From NCBI RefSeq assembly GCF_019320115.1, contig NC_089587.1:81508162-81572161 (forward strand): a stretch of 64,000 nucleotides of DNA, given 5' to 3'. Below the pieces are notes generated by a model that searched no databases, was not told the origin of the DNA, and saw only the letters and a program-made list of their open reading frames with translations. Made by a program: the position numbers and the translations under genes. Shown here one piece after another: positions 1 through 11,843 of the stretch; within the stretch, counting starts at the first letter, position 1, and each line of letters begins with the position of its first letter. The DNA is from Miscanthus floridulus. Taxonomy: Eukaryota; Streptophyta; Magnoliopsida; Poales; Poaceae.

Positions 1-2
1 AC

Positions 3-2606
3 AACTTATCACTATCGGCTATACCATATGCCTATAAGATCCGTACTGTGGGTTCTCAGATGTTCATCAATACCCGCACGGATATAGTAAGTTTAATATT
101 AGCCACCCACACTTACCGTCTATAGTTCATGATAATGCCTTGGCAAGGCATTGATGCTATTCTTGGAATGAACTGGTTACAGGTGTATGGGGTAGTATTG
201 GATATGAGGAGAAGAAGTGTAGAGTTACGGCTTCCTTTTTCTGAGGATAGGATGTCTCTCATCGTACCCTCAGAACCGGTCTTACCTGTTGTTGCCCATG
301 CTGAAGCCGTTCCTGATCTTACCTCCATTCTAGTAGTATGTGAGTTACTAGATGTTTTCCCTGAAGATCTTCCTAGATTGCCACTAGACCATGAGGTAGA
401 ATTCTCCATTGAGCTTGAGCCTGGTACTGCTCCTATCTCCAGGCGTCCGTACCGCATGGCTCCGAGAGAACTGGCAGAAATGAAGAAACAACTGGAGGAG
501 TCGATGGACAAGGGTTTCATCCACCCAAGTTCTTCACCATGGGGTTGTCCAGCAATTTTTGTGAAGAAGAAGGATGGTACTCTATGGATGTGTGTGGATT
601 ACCACCCCCTCAATGCGATAATAGTTAAGAACAAGTACCCTTTGCCCCACATAGATACTTTGTTCGATCAGTTAGCTGGTGCCAAGGTGTTCTTGAAGAT
701 AGATCTCCGATCGGGCTACCATCAGATCAAGATCAGGCCATAGGATATACCAAGGATAGCTTTCTCTACTAGGTATGAGTTGTATGAGTACCTAGTGATG
801 TCTTTCGGTCTCACCAATGCCCTGGCTTTCTTCATGTACCTGATGAACTTAGTCTTCATGCCGAAGTTGGATAAGTTTGTGGTAGTATTCATCGATGACA
901 TCTTGATCTATTCCAAGAATGATGAAGAGCATGCCTGTCACCTCCGGATAGTCCTGACTCGACTAAGGGAGCACTAGTTGTATGCTAAATTCAGCAAGTG
1001 CAAGTTTTGGTTAGATCAAGTGCAGTTTTTGGGACATGTGTTGACACTTGAGGGCATTTCTGTGGATCCCAGCAAGGTGCATGATGTATTAGATTAGAAG
1101 TCTCCTAGGTCTATGTACCAGATCCGTCAGTTCCTTGGGCTAGCTGGATACTATCGGCGTTTCATCCCTGATTTCTCCAAGATAGCCCAGCCCATGACTA
1201 AGCTGCTCTAGAAAGAAGCTAAGTTTGTTTGGAGTCTAGCTTGTGAAGAAGCTTTTTAGTCCTTGAAGACTTTTCTGACCACTGCTCCTGTATTGGCTCA
1301 ACCAGATATTGAGAGGCCCTTTGATGTTTACTATGATGCTTCGAAGACAGGATTGGGATGTGTGATTATGCAGGATGGGCGTGTGATAGCTTATGCTTCG
1401 CACCAACTAAAGAAGCACGAGGTGAACTACCCCACTCATGATTTGGAGCTAGCCGTGGTAGTTCACTCTCTAAAGATTTGGAGGCATTATTTGTTGGGCA
1501 ACAAAGTGCATATCTTCACTGACCACAAGAGCCTTAAGTATATTTTCACTCAGTCTGAGTTGAACATGAGACAAAGGAGATGGTTAGAGTTGATCAAGGA
1601 TTATAATTTGGAAGTCCACTATCATCTGGGAAAAGCCAATGTGGTAGCTGATGCCTTAAGTTGTAAGTCGCATCAGGTTGAGGAAATACCCTTGTCACTT
1701 CACCACACCGAGGTGCTAGCTCAGATTGCATTGACCTCAGAGTTGCTGGAGCAAATTATTCGGGAACAAAAGGAAGACCCCAAAGAGATTCCTCACATCA
1801 AGAAGTTGCTAGCTGAAGCACGTGGACCTCATTTTAGCATTGATGAGCTGGGAGTCATGAGATACAAGAATAGACTAGTGGTTTCATCTAATGCAGAGCG
1901 GAAAAGAAAGATTTTAAAAGAAGCCCATCATTCCAAGCTATCTATCCACCCTGGTAGCAACAAGATGTACCATGATCTATGCCAACTGTACTGGTGGTCC
2001 TACATGAAGCAAGATATCACCCAGTTCGTTGCGGAGTGTGACACTTGTGGTAGAGTCAAGGCAGATCATATGCATGCTCCTGGATATCTGCAACCTTTGC
2101 CCATTCTGGTTTGAAAATGGGAGGATATTTCCCTAGATTTCATTGTGGGTTTACCCCACACCTCCATGGGTTTTGATTCTATTTGGGTCATTGTGGACCG
2201 TCTCACCAAGTCTGCCCACTTCCTTCTGGTGGACACTAGATACAATGCAAAGAAGTATGCGGAGTTATACTTTGATTGGATTGTGATCCTACATGGGGTT
2301 CCTCTCACCATCATCTTTGATAGAGGGTCAGTTTTTGTCTCTCATTTTTAGGAGAAACTCTAGGAATGTTTGGGTACTCATCTTCTTAGAAGCTCAGCAT
2401 ACCACCCACAAACTGATGGTCAAACTGAAAGGGTGAACCAAGTGCTCGAGGATATACTGCGGGCTTGTACCATCTCTTTTCCTGAGAAGTGGGATCATTG
2501 TTTGAAGCTGGCAGAATTTTCTTATAATAACAGCTATCAGGAGAGTATCCGTATGGCGCCATTTGAAGCTTTATATGGACAGAAGTGTAGGACGGGGACC
2601 TAGACA
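3..2606 (+). pseudogene. Ty3/gypsy retrotransposon pol polyprotein, decayed, left end outside the window
   Basis: One reading frame carries, in order, the end of the aspartic protease (ILGMNWL), reverse transcriptase ([24 protein letters not shown], catalytic FIDDILIYS near 890), RNase H (YYDASKTGLG, FTDHKSLKYIF, around 1330-1560) and integrase. The integrase has an HHCC zinc-binding region near 1925-2065 and the D,D,E core with D in DFIVGLP (2140), D in FDRGS (2318) and E in GQTERVNQ (2425). The domain order RT-RNaseH-IN is that of Metaviridae (Ty3/gypsy). The frame is broken by ten in-frame stops at 123, 741, 975, 1095, 1209, 1257, 2112, 2349, 2361 and 2601, nine of them TAG. No frameshift is needed up to 2601. 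Gag and most of the protease lie left of the window. The element is certainly non-functional. Confidence 0.95.
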
Positions 2607-3439
2607 CCCAGGACAGGAGAGTGGTGGGTTAGTCCTGCTTGTGCCTAGGGTACAAGCGGGGCGTGTGTTTTTGGAGCACCCAGTTGGGCACATTGATTCG
2701 TGAATCGTTGGGTTATCCAATACGGCTTGTCTATGGTTTAGCACCGTAGTAAGAACTGTAAGTGGAAAAAGGAGAAGGAACAGTATCGATTGCTTAACTC
2801 TTGCTTGAAAGTAGAACATGTGCTTATATAGATTGACTAGATGAAAACTTAATACGGCTGATAATAATAATGTATCAATAAGGACTCACTATTAGTATTG
2901 CTTTTTGCTAAAAAGAGAACCAGCAAACCATAAAGCCTAGCATATTCCTTGGAGTCGGGAAAGTATTCCCACTGGTCAAATAAGTCTTGCGAGTACATTG
3001 TGTACTCAGGGTTTATTTACCCCTATTACAGGTGATGCTTGAGGAGTACCTTGTGTGGAGGATTCTTCTGGTGGGCTCAGACGAAATCCTCGTTATCTTA
3101 TCGTTAGATGTTATCTTTTAATATTCCGCTGTTTATCATTCCACACTCTGTATTTGGTATTGTAATAATGTACTTTCTAAGAAACTCTAATGTATGAGAT
3201 GGACTTGTGTTGTAACTCGTTTTCATTATTGGATCCTTGGAAAAAATGTGGATCTTTCGGGTTCTCCCTCGGGGTGTGCCCGACAAACATCGCTCGCTGT
3301 AGTTGCTTTCGGGGTGCTTACTGTCTGGTGGAAGATGAGCGTCTCCGTAAGTACGCTATCCTGGGCGGTTCTGCCACATAGTGGGAGCGCCAGGTCACGT
3401 AGATGAGCAGGGAGGGGGGGGGGGAAACGGTGAGTTTTC
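2607..3439 (+). other. Probable 3' non-coding/LTR part of the gypsy element
   Basis: No gene is visible. The stretch directly follows the broken integrase and resembles the 3' region of a plant gypsy element (AT-rich, short repeats, an in-frame match to pol is lost after 2606). I could not find paired LTR ends or a polypurine tract, so the boundary between this element and the next LTR fragment is not resolved. A run of about 14 G lies at 3411-3424. Confidence 0.35.
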
Positions 3440-4315
3440 ACTCCCTCCTCTATATATACTTGGGTGGCTAGTTTGGGGAGGCCTCTTGGTACTTTATTGA
3501 ACCTCCTTCATCCTCCTAGAGTTGAGCAAGCCTTCCAACTCTCTCTTGATCATTGCAAACACATTTGAGAGAGGTTGATCCACCACTAGTGCTTTGCATT
3601 TGTTGATTTCATCTTGGTGGTACTAGTGATTGTTGAAGCTTAGGCATTCTTTTTACTCTTGGTGGTTGTCGCCACCTAGACGGTTGGAGCTTTAGTGATT
3701 GGTGAGAGGAATTGGTGATTGTTTCCACCCCCAATCAAGATTCATTGTGAAAGGTTCTTGATCCTAGCTTCCGTGGTGCAAAGGGATACTCTAGTAAATT
3801 GCTCATGGCTAGAAGGAGTGCTTGTGGGTTTGATTCTTGTGACACCCACAATGGGGACTAAGTTGCTGGCAAGCAACCAAACCTCGAGAGAAAAATTGAT
3901 TGTGTTCATCCCTTTTGCCTGGTTCGGTATATTCACTACACTTGTATTTATATTCTTACCTTTGCTAGTTTAGTGCTTGTTGCTTGTGTAGACTAGTAGG
4001 GTAGCTCTCTTGTAATTAAGAGCTCTAGAGTAGGTAGTTGTTCTTGGTAGTAGTAATAGTTGTTAGTTGCTCTCTAGCCTAGCTCTCTAGTGTAGTTGTG
4101 CAGCTAGTAGCCTTGTGTGGTGGAGTAATTAGGATAAACTCAAATTGCTACTAGACTTGTATAGGAAGCTTGCTTGAGTGAACTAGAGCTAGTGCTTGTA
4201 GTGGCTATTAGGATCACTTATTGTACTAACCACTTTTCTCTAGTGATTTGTGAATTGTAGAAGGATTTTTTTATAGGCTATTCACCGCCCCTCTAGCCAT
4301 CTAGATCCTTACAAT
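3440..4315 (+). repeat. Sirevirus/Maximus-type LTR fragment or solo LTR
   Basis: The stretch has a TATA-like TATATATA near 3451, a series of short related phrases around 'ggtggtactagtgatt' (3590-3720), and ends at about 4315 in TTCACCGCCCCTCTAGCC followed by ATCTAGATCCTTACA. That ending is typical of Maximus/Sirevirus LTRs in grasses. No primer binding site follows, so this is a fragment or solo LTR. The left border is a guess. Confidence 0.5.
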
Positions 4316-5680
4316 CTTTGAATTCACCTTCGCCATCAATTTGGAGCGATGGGGTCACCATCAGCATGTTCGACTTTGCCTTCGCCATCAATTGGAGCGG
4401 GATGATCTCCATCTATGAGATCTGTGATATCAACCTCACCTATGTCGTTTAATTCAAGCACACAAAAAAATTTCTCACAAACGTCGGCTAAGAGGGGCTG
4501 GCAAGGAGCACATTGGACAATCAAACCACCTAAGGATGAAAGCCTCACATGGCACCCATGAGTGAAAGATTGAAGACGTGTTGTGTTCACCTATAACTAC
4601 GTCATCTATGTCGACTACTTCGTCTACTTTGACTACATCAATGTCTTCGGTGAAGGCTCAATTATGAAAAAAGGGTATTGAGGGCTCAAGGCCATACGAA
4701 GGAGCAAGCTGCCAAAGATAGGGTGACAGATGTTTGAGCAAAGGTTGCCACCGAAGACTAGTCGAAGAGTAGCCAAAGATAAAATCATCTCGAGAGTATC
4801 TCTGTATAGACAAGAGCCATGTGCCTGGTCTGAGTTGTAATTGGGCCACACTTACTTGTATTCAGTTATTAGGTCTTGTGCTTTCGAGCAAAACTAAATA
4901 GCCGAGTGGTTGTTGAGCGGCTACTGTTGGGGTGTATAATATGTTTGGGACCGCTATTAATGTGTTTAGGGCTCAATTACATAGCATAGGGCTTGTGAGA
5001 TAATGCTTAGGGCTCATTTGTAGCTCTTAGAGACCCTTTTATAAATGCAAGACCCACTAGGGGCAATGGTGAAAACTTCTCCTCCCACCTCCCTTATAAA
5101 AAGGGTGGGAGAGGGAAGGTTGAGGGGGACTTTTTGTCTCTCATTTATTTGACTCTCTCTCTTGTTCTCTCCACTCCCACTACTCTCATGTTCGGGTTTA
5201 TCACCACCCTCGAATTTTTTGTAGCATTAAGTCAAACTGAACAACCAATGAGCAAATGAATTGGAGGGAGCCAACGTCTAATATAGTTGCTTCATCTGCA
5301 CAAGTATCAGTAATGAGGACATCACCAGCAAATTTGTGATCAATCCCAAGAGAAATTAATAAACCAATACTTAATGTGATGTTGTAGGAAATTAAATCAT
5401 TAGAGCATTAGCATTGCACAAATGTTAAGACGCAGAAAGGTAGACAAATAGATAGCCTAAATATCAATACCACCTAGGATGATGTACCTCATTTCATAGA
5501 GGGTCTAGTGGCCAGTGATCTTGTTGAGCCTAATGAGTAATAAAGTTTTGCTCTTCAAAAAAAAATACCATGGGATATGATAGCCAGTTCACGGTTGAGG
5601 ATGTAATCCCAAATATCTCTAGATTGTTCTTGGGTAAGCATTATCTCTAATTTCGGCTTACTTTTTACCATACATGCTAG
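4316..5680. other. Non-coding stretch, probably retroelement debris
   Basis: No protein-coding gene is supported. 4328-4410 contains two imperfect copies of a phrase with 'ttcgccatcaat(t)tggagcg'. From about 4924 to 5225 the sequence looks like part of an LTR (starts TGTTGGGG, TATA-like ttataaaaaggg near 5093, then a CT-rich leader), but no partner LTR is in the window. Confidence 0.3.
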
Positions 5681-7549
5681 TTGTGGCCTTCTAGCATTCA
5701 TAGCACGCAGACATGCTCCCTCTCTCACGTGTCCCTCTCACTCTTCTACACGCTCATCCGCTCTGCCACTACACACGGACCCTCGCCTGGCCACGGACAA
5801 CGAGGACCCACTTTGCATCGTGTGGAGGCCACGACTCACTGCTTCACTCACCTGCACCGCAACCCTAGCCACTCGGCCTTTTATAGGACCCTCGGCAACT
5901 CGCTTTGCTCCAGCCACCATCGCACTAGGCCCTGCCAGTTCACCCACTTGCCCCGCCAAAGCCACGCCCCATTGTCGTGAGGAGCACGGTAGCCGCAGTG
6001 CCGCACCTGCACCGTCGATGCTACCTTAGCCTACCTTCGCTATGCACTAGGCTGAGATAGGGAGGCAAGGAGGAGCCTATCGTCGCTAATAACCTAAAGC
6101 CGTGAAGGAGTCCTGGTCACTGGTGTCATCCTAAAGCTCCCGAAGTCCACTACTTCTGCGAGCAGAAGCCTACTTCCACGAGCAGAGGTTGAAGGAGCTA
6201 GAGCCAACGACTACTTCCACAAGCAGAACCAGAAGGAGCCGTATTCGACCCTGTGGAGCGTCATGAGCTATACACCCCAACTAGAAGAGCCAGATTTGAC
6301 CCTGTGGAGTGTCGTGAGCTGTACACCCCTTTTCTTTAGCCCCGCCAGCGCTGACGAGCTTAGCTAGAAGGGGTCCACTGCCAAAAAGGAGTAGACCGAT
6401 AGGGATCCATGAGGGAGATGATCCACAAAACGAAAAACACCATAGAAGGAGGTGTTGCCTATAAACTCACCTGAACAGAGCTAGACAACCAGAAGGGGGG
6501 CACGGGCGAAAAGGACTAGAGCGACAGGGATCCGCGAGGGAGAAGATCCACAAAAGGCAAAAATGGAGAGGGTTAGCGTCCTACTGTGAGGGAAGGTAAT
6601 AGATCGACGGTGAGACGACACTGATTCGACAGCCAGATTTGCGAACGCGCACGCCGACGATCGACATCCGCACGCCATAAGAATCCACCGATGGTGGAGG
6701 GGTTGTGCGCCCAAAAATCGATAGGAATCCGCACGAGAGGAGGCATCGCGTGACTCATCGAGATGGAACGAGGGTCACCGGTGGGTGGTGAGCGGGGACA
6801 GCAGGAGAGAGTGGCTGCCGGCCGCGGCATGGACAAAAGCACAAGAGCCGCTCTCGTGAGCGACGCTGATCGCGACTCCGCAAGGCGGCGCCACGGCAGG
6901 GGGAGACGCTCGGTAGTCAGCACTGGGTGGAACCGACTTGACCCTGATGCGTGGGCCACAGGCCTTCGCACCTCATGATTTGCATCCGTTGGGGCCTGGC
7001 TTAAGGCTATTTTGGAAGCATGGTTTTTAAGCCAAAACCACTATAAATTACAGGTCCAGCAATTTTTACAAGTTTATTACAACCCATACTCAAAACTGTT
7101 ATTTGGATGGAGGATGAGACCACTAAATTTTCACAACAGAGAATGACAACTGTCTGGTCTAGCGTGTAAAAGTTAGAAGGCACATGCATGTCAATATGCC
7201 ATGGTACTAACACCCTTAATTATAAAATCTAAAATATGTACACCCATTCATATTTCTAATTTTTTCTCTTGGGAATTGGGGAATGAATAAGACATTTGAC
7301 TAATTATATTATTACTAAAAATCTAGAGGCTTATATGCATGCCAATCTATATGCTTATTCATATTTCGAATCTAAATTATATTTTACTGGTTGATTCTCT
7401 AAGACCGAGCATCAAACATGTGACTAATTATATTTTTTCATGTAGTTGGTCGCGCATAATAAGTGTTGGACTGCAGATTGTCTTGCTTGATGGGGTCTTC
7501 AGCATCACCAGCAATGTTTGATGTGTGATTAAGAACAGAAAACCACCTG
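5681..7549. other. GC-rich non-coding stretch with degenerate direct repeats
   Basis: Open frames on both strands here show no recognisable family. Two internal duplications are visible: about 6237-6280 repeated at 6288-6329 (phrase 'ccctgtggagYgtcRtgagct'), and 6366-6440 repeated at 6490-6564 (phrase 'agggatccRYgagggag'). 6980-7549 is AT-rich and shows nothing I recognise. Confidence 0.3.
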
Positions 7550-8096
7550 CTAGTTTATTTTGTCTTCTCTAGTCAATCCTGGTTTGAGCTCTTACATAAA
7601 TTTGGACCGTAGATCCTCGCTCCCCAACCAGCTGAGTCGTCCTTTGAAGTTTGGTGGTGCCGATCCAATGAGATTGTCGCTGATCAGGATAGGCAGGGTC
7701 TCCATTCTTTAGTTATTCTTGGAGCCTGGTCGCTTTGGACCCATCGGAACCTGTGTGTCTTTGATGAAGCTTGACCTACTTTGCAGGGTATCCTAGCTTC
7801 AGTCCACGAAGAAGCAAAGTTATGGGGTCAAGCGGGTGCGAAGGGCATAGCCATGTTCACTAAATGCATACTTGGTGTTGCCTAATTGCTTGGGTCATTG
7901 GTCGTTCACCCCTTGTTTGTGAGGTTGTTGTCTCTATTTGTGTTTTGGAATTTTTGTTTGTTACTTTATGTGGCCATGTGTCTGGGGGTGTGTTGAGGCG
8001 TTTCTTTGTAGTTTTTTTTGGGGTTGGGGGGGTGTCATACCTTTTTTCCTTCCTAATATAAAAGATGCGCAACTCTCCTTTGTGTTTGAGAAAAAA
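7550..8096 (+). mobile_element. 5'-truncated LINE (L1-type non-LTR retrotransposon), 3' end
   Basis: A degenerate frame at 7650-7890 reads like the extreme C-terminus of plant L1-type reverse transcriptase ORFs: SLVILGAWSLWTHRNLCVF followed by a W-rich helix (LASVHEEAKLWGQAGAKG). It has an internal TAG at about 7771. It is followed by a T/G-rich 3' UTR with TTTCCTTCCTAATATAAAAGATGCGCAACTCTCCT, the usual 3' end of these grass LINEs, and a short A-rich tail ending near 8096. The 5' truncation is typical of LINE insertions. No clear target duplication was found. Confidence 0.7.
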
Positions 8097-8486
8097 TGAC
8101 TAATTGTGTTTTACTAAACAAATGTCAATAGTGGACTCCTGCGAGAACGAGCTCAAGATCTGGGAGTTGACAAGCTTGGTACTCTAAGTTGCTCATTTTC
8201 AAATTCACATACTATAAGCCTCCTGGCAGCATAATTTGTTTGATATAGTCTCTCCCATTTAACGTCTCTGCTGAAGAGACGACGAATTGACAGAGAAAAA
8301 AGTGTTGGATCCGTTGACTGTCTCCCTATCTGGGCCTTGAGTCCACCCAAGGGCCCAACAGGGAGCTGCCCAGGGCAGAGACTGTTAACGGAGTTGGACT
8401 CCAAGTCTTGAGGAGGGAAGAGGGCCGTTGTCGCCCGGCGTGATCAGCAGCGGCTTGCCGTTCACCGTCGTCGGTGAAGCTCAATT
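8097..8486. other. Non-coding spacer
   Basis: Nothing recognisable between the LINE tail and the hAT-like MITE. Confidence 0.3.
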
Positions 8487-9029
8487 AGGGATGGCAATGG
8501 GTGAGAAACCCGATGGGGGCAGAAGAACACACCTGCCCCCACCAGGGTTCAAACACCCGTCACCCGTGACAGGTCTCAAATTTACCCAGACCCATCACCC
8601 GCGTGGGTAACGGGTACCTATCGGGTGACCCATCCCCATTTAACAATAACACAAGATCACAATTCACAAAGCTAACATCATCAAAAATTCAGAATGATCA
8701 TGCAAGTATGCGGCGCAGGAAGCGGATGCGAATAGACGCGGAGACGCCTGAGTTGCGGCGCTGCTGAATGAGGAGGATTAATTGGAACGCTAGGGTTTTC
8801 TTCTCTATATACTGTTTAATGACTAGATGGACCTATGTGTCATACTCAAACGGGGGACCCATCGGATAACGGGTTTGGGGTATACAAGAACGCACCCATA
8901 CCCGCTTCACCCGATGGGTGAGGTAATCACCCAGTAACGTACCCGTGGGGGGCAAAATCCCCCAAACACGTACCTTAATAGGGTTTTTACCCACGGGTAA
9001 ACGGGTCGCGGGTACCCGTTGCCATCCCT
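8487..9029. mobile_element. Non-autonomous hAT-like element (about 543 bp)
   Basis: The ends are inverted copies: AGGGATGGCAATGGGT on the left and, reverse-complemented, AGGGATGGCAACGGGTACCC on the right. The subterminal regions are packed with ACCCG/CGGGT words on both strands (8505-8640 and 8850-9020). The TIR type is that of many grass hAT MITEs. There is no coding capacity. I found no matching 8-bp target duplication, so the flanks have decayed or rearranged. Confidence 0.75.
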
Positions 9030-9434
9030 TCCCATCCTGCTCTGCTCGGTGTTGTCCCTGCTTTAGACTCCGTTCGGTTATCTAGGATTGATTCCCAGCC
9101 GGACCATTTCCTGCACAAATTTGTACTACCGAGGAATAGTTCCAGGCCCAGAATGGTCCGTTCCGCAACGGGGCCTTACCCAGCTCACTCAAATCTTTTA
9201 CTTCTCGGCAAAAGTAGTCGGGTGTCATCTCTTTTATCCAGCTTCGGCAAGCATCAACCCCTGCTGGTAACTCAAGGACTTTCTCCCCTCTTTTTTTTTT
9301 TTTTTGGTCTTTTCTAAGTCTCATCCCATCGCGCTCGGGCACATGCAAATATGCTTCTTCCTCTCTTTTTTTAGTTCTTTCCCTCCGGAAAGGGGCCATC
9401 AATATGTCGACTTCACTCAGAAAAGCTCAGGACC

Positions 9435-9451
9435 GGTGTGTGTGTGTGTGT
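9435..9451. repeat. (GT)n microsatellite
   Basis: Uninterrupted GT dinucleotide run of about eight units. Confidence 0.8.
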
Positions 9452-9564
9452 CGGTGTATTTATGTTGCGATGTATCCGGATACGGGTCGATAGCGACGAG
9501 ATCATGAGCGAATGGAATCATGCATGCGTCGTCGTGTACTCGTTCACCACCTCGCTCATCATGT

Positions 9565-9615
9565 AAAACCATGGGAGTACATGAAGCTTCCATATAAAAC
9601 CATGGGAGTACATGA
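9565..9615 (+). repeat. 20-bp direct repeat, two copies
   Basis: AAAACCATGGGAGTACATGA occurs at 9565-9584 and again at 9596-9615, 31 bp apart start to start. Confidence 0.85.
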
Positions 9616-10254
9616 GATGAGATGAGAGTGGGCCCGCTCAGACCATGTATGAGCCTCTGGCTCCCGGGTCCCCAGGCATGCATGCTGAGTCTGCTATGTA
9701 GCACGTGCAGGTACAGTACATGGAAGAGTTCGATCCAACTGATTGTTGGTACTGTCATTTTGCACATGCATCACGCATAGCGTGGCGTGGCTGGCGGAGA
9801 ATGAAGAACCCACCGACACCGTGGCTGGTGCGTCATCACGTAGAAACTAGGAAAGGGAATCCAGTTCAAATGTACGAACCACTTTCTTTTTTCGCTATAC
9901 ACTGCAGTACTGTGCAGCAATAACGTGCGAACCACTGGGCGCGATGTTCGCTATTTAACCCTTGGCGCACGTTCCAAGTCGTGGAGACGCTCCCGTTTTC
10001 TGCTGGTCGTTTCTGCGACCTCAAGTTCGTTCTGGACGCTGACGGTCGCAGATGGCAAATGCAATAGGAGCACAGGTGAGCATTTGCCCGCGCTGATGAT
10101 AGAGTGGAGCACTGAGTCGCTGACTAACCGAACTAAAATTCAGGCAACCAAGATCCGTTGCCGTGTCTCTCAGGCTCTGCGCTGTAAGCCCACCGAGAAT
10201 CCAGCCCGGCCCACCAGATCCAGACTTTCTTTAATTTTCGATTCGTCCTGGTTT

Positions 10255-10378
10255 AGACTGGTTTCGCTTATAAGCCATGACTGAAAGTATTATTGGCTAG
10301 TTTGGTGCGAGAGAAAAATATTGTTCGTTGACTGATAAGTCATAGCTTATAAGCCAAATCCCCAGGGAACAGGCTGTT
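10255..10378. mobile_element. Degenerate hAT-like MITE (GAACAGGC family)
   Basis: The sequence has inverted 'cttataagcc' / 'ggcttataag' words, the internal 'gagagaaaaatattgtt' phrase and the terminal GGAACAGGCTG. The left terminus is eroded. The same family recurs at 10934-11065 and 11283-11418. Confidence 0.5.
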
Positions 10379-10933
10379 AGCCTTTGACTGTGTCGCCTGC
10401 AAAGTTCCAGTAGTTGACGAACGTACCTACGCGGCATATCCCACGGTGTCACCTGGTTACGAATACCTAGGCAATCTCCCCGCAGCATTAGTTGATTTAG
10501 TTAACTAGTGGTACTACAGGATCAGGATTAGTATACTAGTCTAGGCCGGTTGATCTCACTGGGCAGCAGCGACAAACATCCCGTGCGGTGCAGTTTCACT
10601 TTCTGCCTGATAAAGCGCGTCACCTCTGATTCTCTGCTGACCATCTGTCGCTAGATACCTTTACCCCTCCTCCAATAAAATTAGCGTAACCCTTAAAATT
10701 ATCGGGTGCTCGCTGGAGTAAATCTTTCCACTGAACCGGCTACATTGCTGCGCATCATCAGAGCAACAAGCTGTTTTTGGGAAGGGTAAAAAGGAACCGG
10801 CGCAAAAATAAGGATCTCTTTAAGTAGTCCATATACATAACGTAACCAGTCCATAGCTATTGCTATCTTCACACAATTTATATGGACTTGGACTAAGTAG
10901 TGTATAAAATTGGTCCCAAAGAGGATAAAAAAG

Positions 10934-11065
10934 TGGTCTCATTCGTTTCGCTGAAAAAACAAGCTAAAATACTGTTCCAACTGATTTATTGTAAGAGAAA
11001 AACACTATCCCGACTAAAAAAAAAGAGCTGAAAAATACGAATTATAAGATAAACGAACAGACCAG
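10934..11065. mobile_element. Degenerate hAT-like MITE (GAACAGGC family)
   Basis: It runs from 'tctcattcgtttcgctg' to 'aaacgaacagacc', with inverted ends and a central 'gtaagagaaaaacact' phrase equivalent to the 'gagagaaaaatattgtt' phrase of its neighbours. Confidence 0.45.
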
Positions 11066-11282
11066 TATCTATCTTCAATCCATCAGCCACTACAAGGAGA
11101 GAGAGTGGGGAGTAAGAAAATAATGTTTTTTACTCTCTATGGATAATAAGTTGATGGGTATCTTTTTACTATAGACTACTTTAATGACTGGTCTCACAGT
11201 GTTTCGTCCTGCCAATAGAGATTATTTTAATGTCTATATGGACAACTTTTGAGCGACGAGGTGATTGCCGAATAGGTTTCAG

Positions 11283-11418
11283 CCTGTTCGGTTGGCTGGT
11301 TTATATTGTTGCTGGTTCGTGAATAAGTATTACTAGTCGATTTGTGTGAGAGAAAAATATTGTTCTAGCTGGAAATTGACGATCGTTTACGACTAAGCCA
11401 CAGCCAAACGAACAAGCC
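11283..11418. mobile_element. hAT-like MITE (GAACAGGC family)
   Basis: Left end GCCTGTTCGGTTGGCTGG and right end (reverse complement) GGCTTGTTCGTTTGGCTG are inverted copies. The internal phrase 'gagagaaaaatattgttc' is shared with the copy at 10255. No intact 8-bp duplication is visible. Confidence 0.6.
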
Positions 11419-11501
11419 GTTTATCTCTTGTTGCTACGTGTCAAGTGAAGCCGAAACCGGTAAAAAGAAAGAACTGGTGTAGGTGAAGCCGAAACTGCTT
11501 A

Positions 11502-11843
11502 GGTTGTGTTTAGTTCTGCGAAATGAAAAAATTTGGGTGTCACATCGATGTGTCGGAAGGATGTCGGAAGGAATTTTTGGATACTAATAAAAAAACAAAT
11601 TACAGAACCCATCAGGAAACTGCGAGACGAATCTAATGATACTAATTAATTGGTCATTAGCACATGTGGGTTACTGTAGCACTTAAGGCTTTTCATGGAC
11701 TAATTAGGCTTAAAAGATCCGTCTCGCGATTTTGCCGAGAACTGTGCAATTAGTTTTTTTCGTCTACATTTAGTACTCCATGTATGTGCCGCAAAATTCG
11801 ATGTGATACTTTAGGAGAAAATTTTTGAAAACTAAACAGGGCC
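11502..11843. mobile_element. PIF/Harbinger-type MITE (about 342 bp)
   Basis: Termini are GGTTGTGTTTAGTT on the left and GGCCCTGTTTAGTT (reverse complement) on the right. The interior holds the words common to this grass family: 'gagacgaatct', 'ttagcacatg', 'actgtagca', 'catggactaattaggcttaaaagat'. The TTA expected as a target duplication is present on the left only. Confidence 0.75.

Larger units (their letters stand above)
9030..10254. other. Non-coding stretch with small simple repeats
   Basis: No gene is supported. 9069-9180 (ctccgttcggtt... gaatggtccgtt) may be a fragment of another grass MITE. 9285-9304 is a T-run. The remaining short open frames have no recognisable domain. Confidence 0.3.

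Noticed and set aside
6573..6971. 132-codon minus-strand frame
   Set aside because: It is in a GC-rich repeat-like stretch with an equally plausible frame opposite and no domain.
8487..9029. Target duplication for the hAT-like MITE
   Set aside because: I compared the 8-12 bp on each side in every sensible register and found no match.
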